A stretch of 35,397 nucleotides of DNA, from the NCBI GenBank assembly GCA_001512695.1, contig LFSJ01000050.1, positions 332 to 35,728 on the forward strand, written 5' to 3'. The translations under genes were made by a program, and so were the position numbers. Positions 32,938-35,397 of the stretch are shown piece by piece. A model generated the notes under the pieces. The model saw only the letters and a list, made by a program, of their open reading frames with translations, was not told the origin of the DNA and made no database searches. The first letter of the stretch is position 1, and each line of letters starts with the position of its first letter. Source of the stretch: Tepidanaerobacter sp. DTU063. GTDB lineage: Bacteria; Bacillota; Thermosediminibacteria; Thermosediminibacterales; Tepidanaerobacteraceae.

Positions 32938-35397
32938 TTACCTCCTGGCCCCAAATATTGCGTAGGTCCCTAATCGATTAATGGTAGTTGCTATAACGAT
33001 ATCGTAGCTGTTATATCTTGCAAAAAGCTGCTCCCAATCACCCTTTGCTTCATCGTAGCGGTAAAGGGCGATATCAGTGATTCTCCTTAAATCAGCTTTT
33101 GACCTGTCATACTCCAGGGTAAATTCCATGTGTCCGTTTAAGAAGTCAACAGGAGACATGTCTTTTTCCAGGTAAAAATTGGCCGTCATAGCATACGGGG
33201 TTGAAAGCAGGGTCCTTCCCTGGCTGTTTGAATTGCCGTCTGCCACTTTAAGTTCAAATCTAACCCCGGCATCCCTTCTGTCCCGATACTGCCTGACCCT
33301 GGAAGTGTCAAAGACGGAGGGATTAAATCTCAGGTTAAAGTCCTTGCCTGAAATCCTAATATTTCCTGCATTGGACCTGGCAATGACTTCTGCCGGCAAG
33401 GTAACCACAACTGCTTTGGCCCCTGCATAACTGATATCGGTTAAATCTACCATGGTTTCTTTCCTGTAATCTGCCGTGCCTATTATGACTTTTACTGTGT
33501 CCCCAATCCGCTCCTTAATGGTTTCTTCGACCAGTTCACCATCCTCATCAGGAGGTCCTACCCGTCTGCCGGTCCTCACGGTGTTGCTGCGGGCGGAAGG
33601 TGGTGAAGAACCGAAGGGGCCCAGTGCCTTTACTACAAAAGTGTACCTGGTATTAGGCTCTAAATCAGTAAAGACAAAGCCGGTAAGACTTGTAGTCCCG
33701 ATAAAGTCCATTTCATTGTCATCGATAATGGCAAAGATCTCGTATCCTTCTGCACCTTCTACCGGAGACCAGGTGATTTTTATATAGCGGTCGTATATGA
33801 GCTCTGCAACTACGTTCGTTGGTGCTTCCAGTTCCGGTAAGCCGTAAACTATCTGGTCATATATATCACTTGCTCCCCCGTCCGGGTTTACGACTATTAC
33901 TCCCCTGCTGTCTAATTTCCCCGGAGGAGTGACAACGGTCAAGGTTTCGGAGTCTATGAAAATTACTTCTATGGCATCAGTGCCTTCCTCAAGGAGATAG
34001 GGCTCTCCATCTATATAGATTATGGTCCCCGAGGCGGCTTCCTCGTCATCGATCCGCTTGATGATAGGAGCAAATACCACCCTGGCCCCGGGCATAAAAG
34101 ATGTTCCCTTGATTTTCACCCTCTGACCCCCTTCTACGGAGATACGGGTTATTCTAGTGGTCTCTGTAGGGTCATCAGGGTCAACTACCGCAGCTGTTTT
34201 AGGAGTGCTGATGTAAGTAAATACCCCGCTGGGATTTGAAAGCTCGCCATCGGGGTTTTCCACCTTTACCTCTACCCTTCCTGGCGAATGAGGCGGTGTT
34301 ATAACTAGTATGGTCTTATAGTCCACAACTTGAACGTGCTCCTCCGGCAAAGGTATCTCACCGAAGAACACCTTCAGGCCTTCCCTGAAGTCGCTTCCTT
34401 CGATTCTCACTCGAGTGCCTCCGGAGGTCGGTCCTTTGTCCGGAACCAGTCTCGTAATGGCCGGAGCTGTCTCCCCCTTTATAAACATGATGTATATAGG
34501 CAGGGGCGCAGCTTCATCAGATGAAGCAGAGCCTCCATCCTCATTTATGACCACAACCCGATGGAGCTTGCCTACAGCATCTTCAGAGACCGCCGGCATT
34601 TCAAAGCTGAGCCTTGTTGGCAGCATATAGGTTATTTCTCTTGGCTCGATTGTCGCTACATTGGATATTTGGATCCTGGCATTTTCCCTGAAATCTCCAC
34701 CGATGATGCTGACCGTGTTGCCCCCTTTGTAGGTCATATACAGGACCCTGACTTCCCTGCCGTTTATTTCCACTACTTCAGGGGACTGGCCGTCCTTGGT
34801 TATGTTTGTAATATAGGGTTTGCTGTCAGGATGCTTGTAGGTAAAGATACCCTGGGCCGTACCGCCATCGGGGTTTATCACATACACATTGACCGGTCCG
34901 ATGGTGTAGTAGGCCGGTGTTGTTACTACCAGCTGGCCGCCGTTTAAAAATTCTACCTTGGGAGCATAGCCCCGCTCAACGAAAAGCCTCCTGTCGCTGA
35001 TTTCAAGCCGAATTAGCTCATCGTAAGGATAGGGATTTTCTCCATCTTTAAGCAATCTTGCGGACACAAACAGTGGACTGCCGTCAAAAACCGCCTGTTT
35101 TATTGTCGTGACGTATTCCCTGCCGCCTTCTAAAATCCTGAGAAAGACATCGCCGTCCCGGTATTCTACCCTAATGCCTCCCGGCAGATTTACGGTAGTG
35201 CGCCTGTTGTCTATTCTGCCGGAGTTTTCCTCTTCCCTAGGTATATCACGGTTGGTAACATCGCCAAAGCGAACCTGCACCATGGGTAGTATCTCAAGCT
35301 CTCCGTCTTTGTTTAAAACTTTTAGTTCACTTTCCACAAAATTTGAGCCGAATATCTCTACCCTGTCGCCGCCCTGCTTCTTGCCTTCAGGGGGCAC
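32938..35397 (-). CDS. Large surface protein with IPT/TIG repeats and a fibronectin-III domain (N-terminus beyond the window)
   Basis: At least 819 residues, open to the right edge, so the start and signal peptide are not visible. At least four IPT/TIG-like units are seen, with conserved ends of the type V-NPDGG-x-x-x-GIFTY and G-x-RVRI-x-G-x-x-F-x-x-G-x-x-V; the clearest runs from ITRLVPDKGPTSGGTRVRIE to SGVFTY. A fibronectin-III domain follows (VVAELIYDRYIKITWSPVEG to NTVRTG). A C-terminal region ends in LGTYAIFGARR, common at the end of bacterial surface proteins. It is the first gene of the three visible in this operon. No catalytic motif is seen; a structural or binding role is inferred. 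Confidence 0.85.
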   Translation of the reverse strand: MPPEGKKQGGDRVEIFGSNFVESELKVLNKDGELEILPMVQVRFGDVTNRDIPREEENSGRIDNRRTTVNLPGGIRVEYRDGDVFLRILEGGREYVTTIKQAVFDGSPLFVSARLLKDGENPYPYDELIRLEISDRRLFVERGYAPKVEFLNGGQLVVTTPAYYTIGPVNVYVINPDGGTAQGIFTYKHPDSKPYITNITKDGQSPEVVEINGREVRVLYMTYKGGNTVSIIGGDFRENARIQISNVATIEPREITYMLPTRLSFEMPAVSEDAVGKLHRVVVINEDGGSASSDEAAPLPIYIMFIKGETAPAITRLVPDKGPTSGGTRVRIEGSDFREGLKVFFGEIPLPEEHVQVVDYKTILVITPPHSPGRVEVKVENPDGELSNPSGVFTYISTPKTAAVVDPDDPTETTRITRISVEGGQRVKIKGTSFMPGARVVFAPIIKRIDDEEAASGTIIYIDGEPYLLEEGTDAIEVIFIDSETLTVVTPPGKLDSRGVIVVNPDGGASDIYDQIVYGLPELEAPTNVVAELIYDRYIKITWSPVEGAEGYEIFAIIDDNEMDFIGTTSLTGFVFTDLEPNTRYTFVVKALGPFGSSPPSARSNTVRTGRRVGPPDEDGELVEETIKERIGDTVKVIIGTADYRKETMVDLTDISYAGAKAVVVTLPAEVIARSNAGNIRISGKDFNLRFNPSVFDTSRVRQYRDRRDAGVRFELKVADGNSNSQGRTLLSTPYAMTANFYLEKDMSPVDFLNGHMEFTLEYDRSKADLRRITDIALYRYDEAKGDWEQLFARYNSYDIVIATTINRLGTYAIFGARR

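Noticed and set aside
1-35397. CRISPR arrays, tRNA or rRNA genes, prophage or intact transposase genes
   Set aside because: No regularly spaced repeats, cloverleaf-like segments or recombinase/transposase motifs were seen on either strand by eye.

Overview
The window looks like a chromosomal segment of a spore-forming, anaerobic, moderately GC Firmicute. The signs are an alpha/beta-type small acid-soluble spore protein, SpoIIR, a GerA/GerB/GerC germinant-receptor operon, a Bacillus-type pyr operon with a PyrR leader, S-layer-homology (SLH) surface proteins and a membrane-anchored [NiFe] hydrogenase. A Thermoanaerobacterales- or Thermosediminibacterales-like clostridium is my inference; nothing here fixes the genus. 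No tRNA, rRNA, CRISPR array, prophage or intact insertion sequence is visible.

Positions 1-8994 (minus strand) hold de novo pyrimidine synthesis, transcribed right to left: pyrB, pyrC, carB, pyrK, pyrD, then a 415-bp gap and the first 14 codons of pyrF at the left edge. The operon has a strong promoter (7971-7999), a PyrR-binding hairpin and two successive intrinsic terminators before pyrB. carA is absent from its usual place before carB. Instead the 119-bp pyrC-carB gap has its own consensus promoter overlaid by an array of ARG-box-like operators, suggesting separate arginine control of carbamoyl-phosphate synthesis. A type I asparaginase lies immediately upstream on the same strand, and its stop codon overlaps the pyr -35 box. 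Divergent from it are an AbgT-family transporter and an M20 amidohydrolase (9262-12004).

Positions 12106-14332 (minus) hold glutamate racemase and a beta-propeller protein with an N-terminal peptidoglycan-binding-like domain. Divergent from these, at 14629-17984, is a three-gene Tat-exported [NiFe] hydrogenase operon (small subunit, large subunit, cytochrome b). Its small subunit has Asp in place of one of the four proximal-cluster Cys residues, and its large subunit has Asn in place of the conserved Glu of the RxEGH motif.

Positions 18097-25229 (minus) are a sporulation/germination block: SASP, an Orn/Lys/Arg decarboxylase, spoIIR, gerC-gerB-gerA order on the map (transcribed gerA-gerB-gerC), and a small two-helix membrane protein. 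Positions 25386-29377 contain a radical SAM/SPASM protein behind a palindromic operator, a DUF456 membrane protein, and an ACT-domain protein followed by a UPF0210 protein. The 377-bp gap 29378-29754 contains three perfect DnaA boxes within 103 bp although no dnaA or dnaN is nearby. Positions 29755-35397 (minus) form a cell-surface operon: a large IPT/TIG plus fibronectin-III protein (cut by the window edge), an exported beta-rich repeat protein and an SLH-anchored protein.

The observations I rate highest are the divergent hydrogenase ligands, the isolated DnaA-box cluster, the ARG-box array at carB, and the double terminator in the pyr leader.
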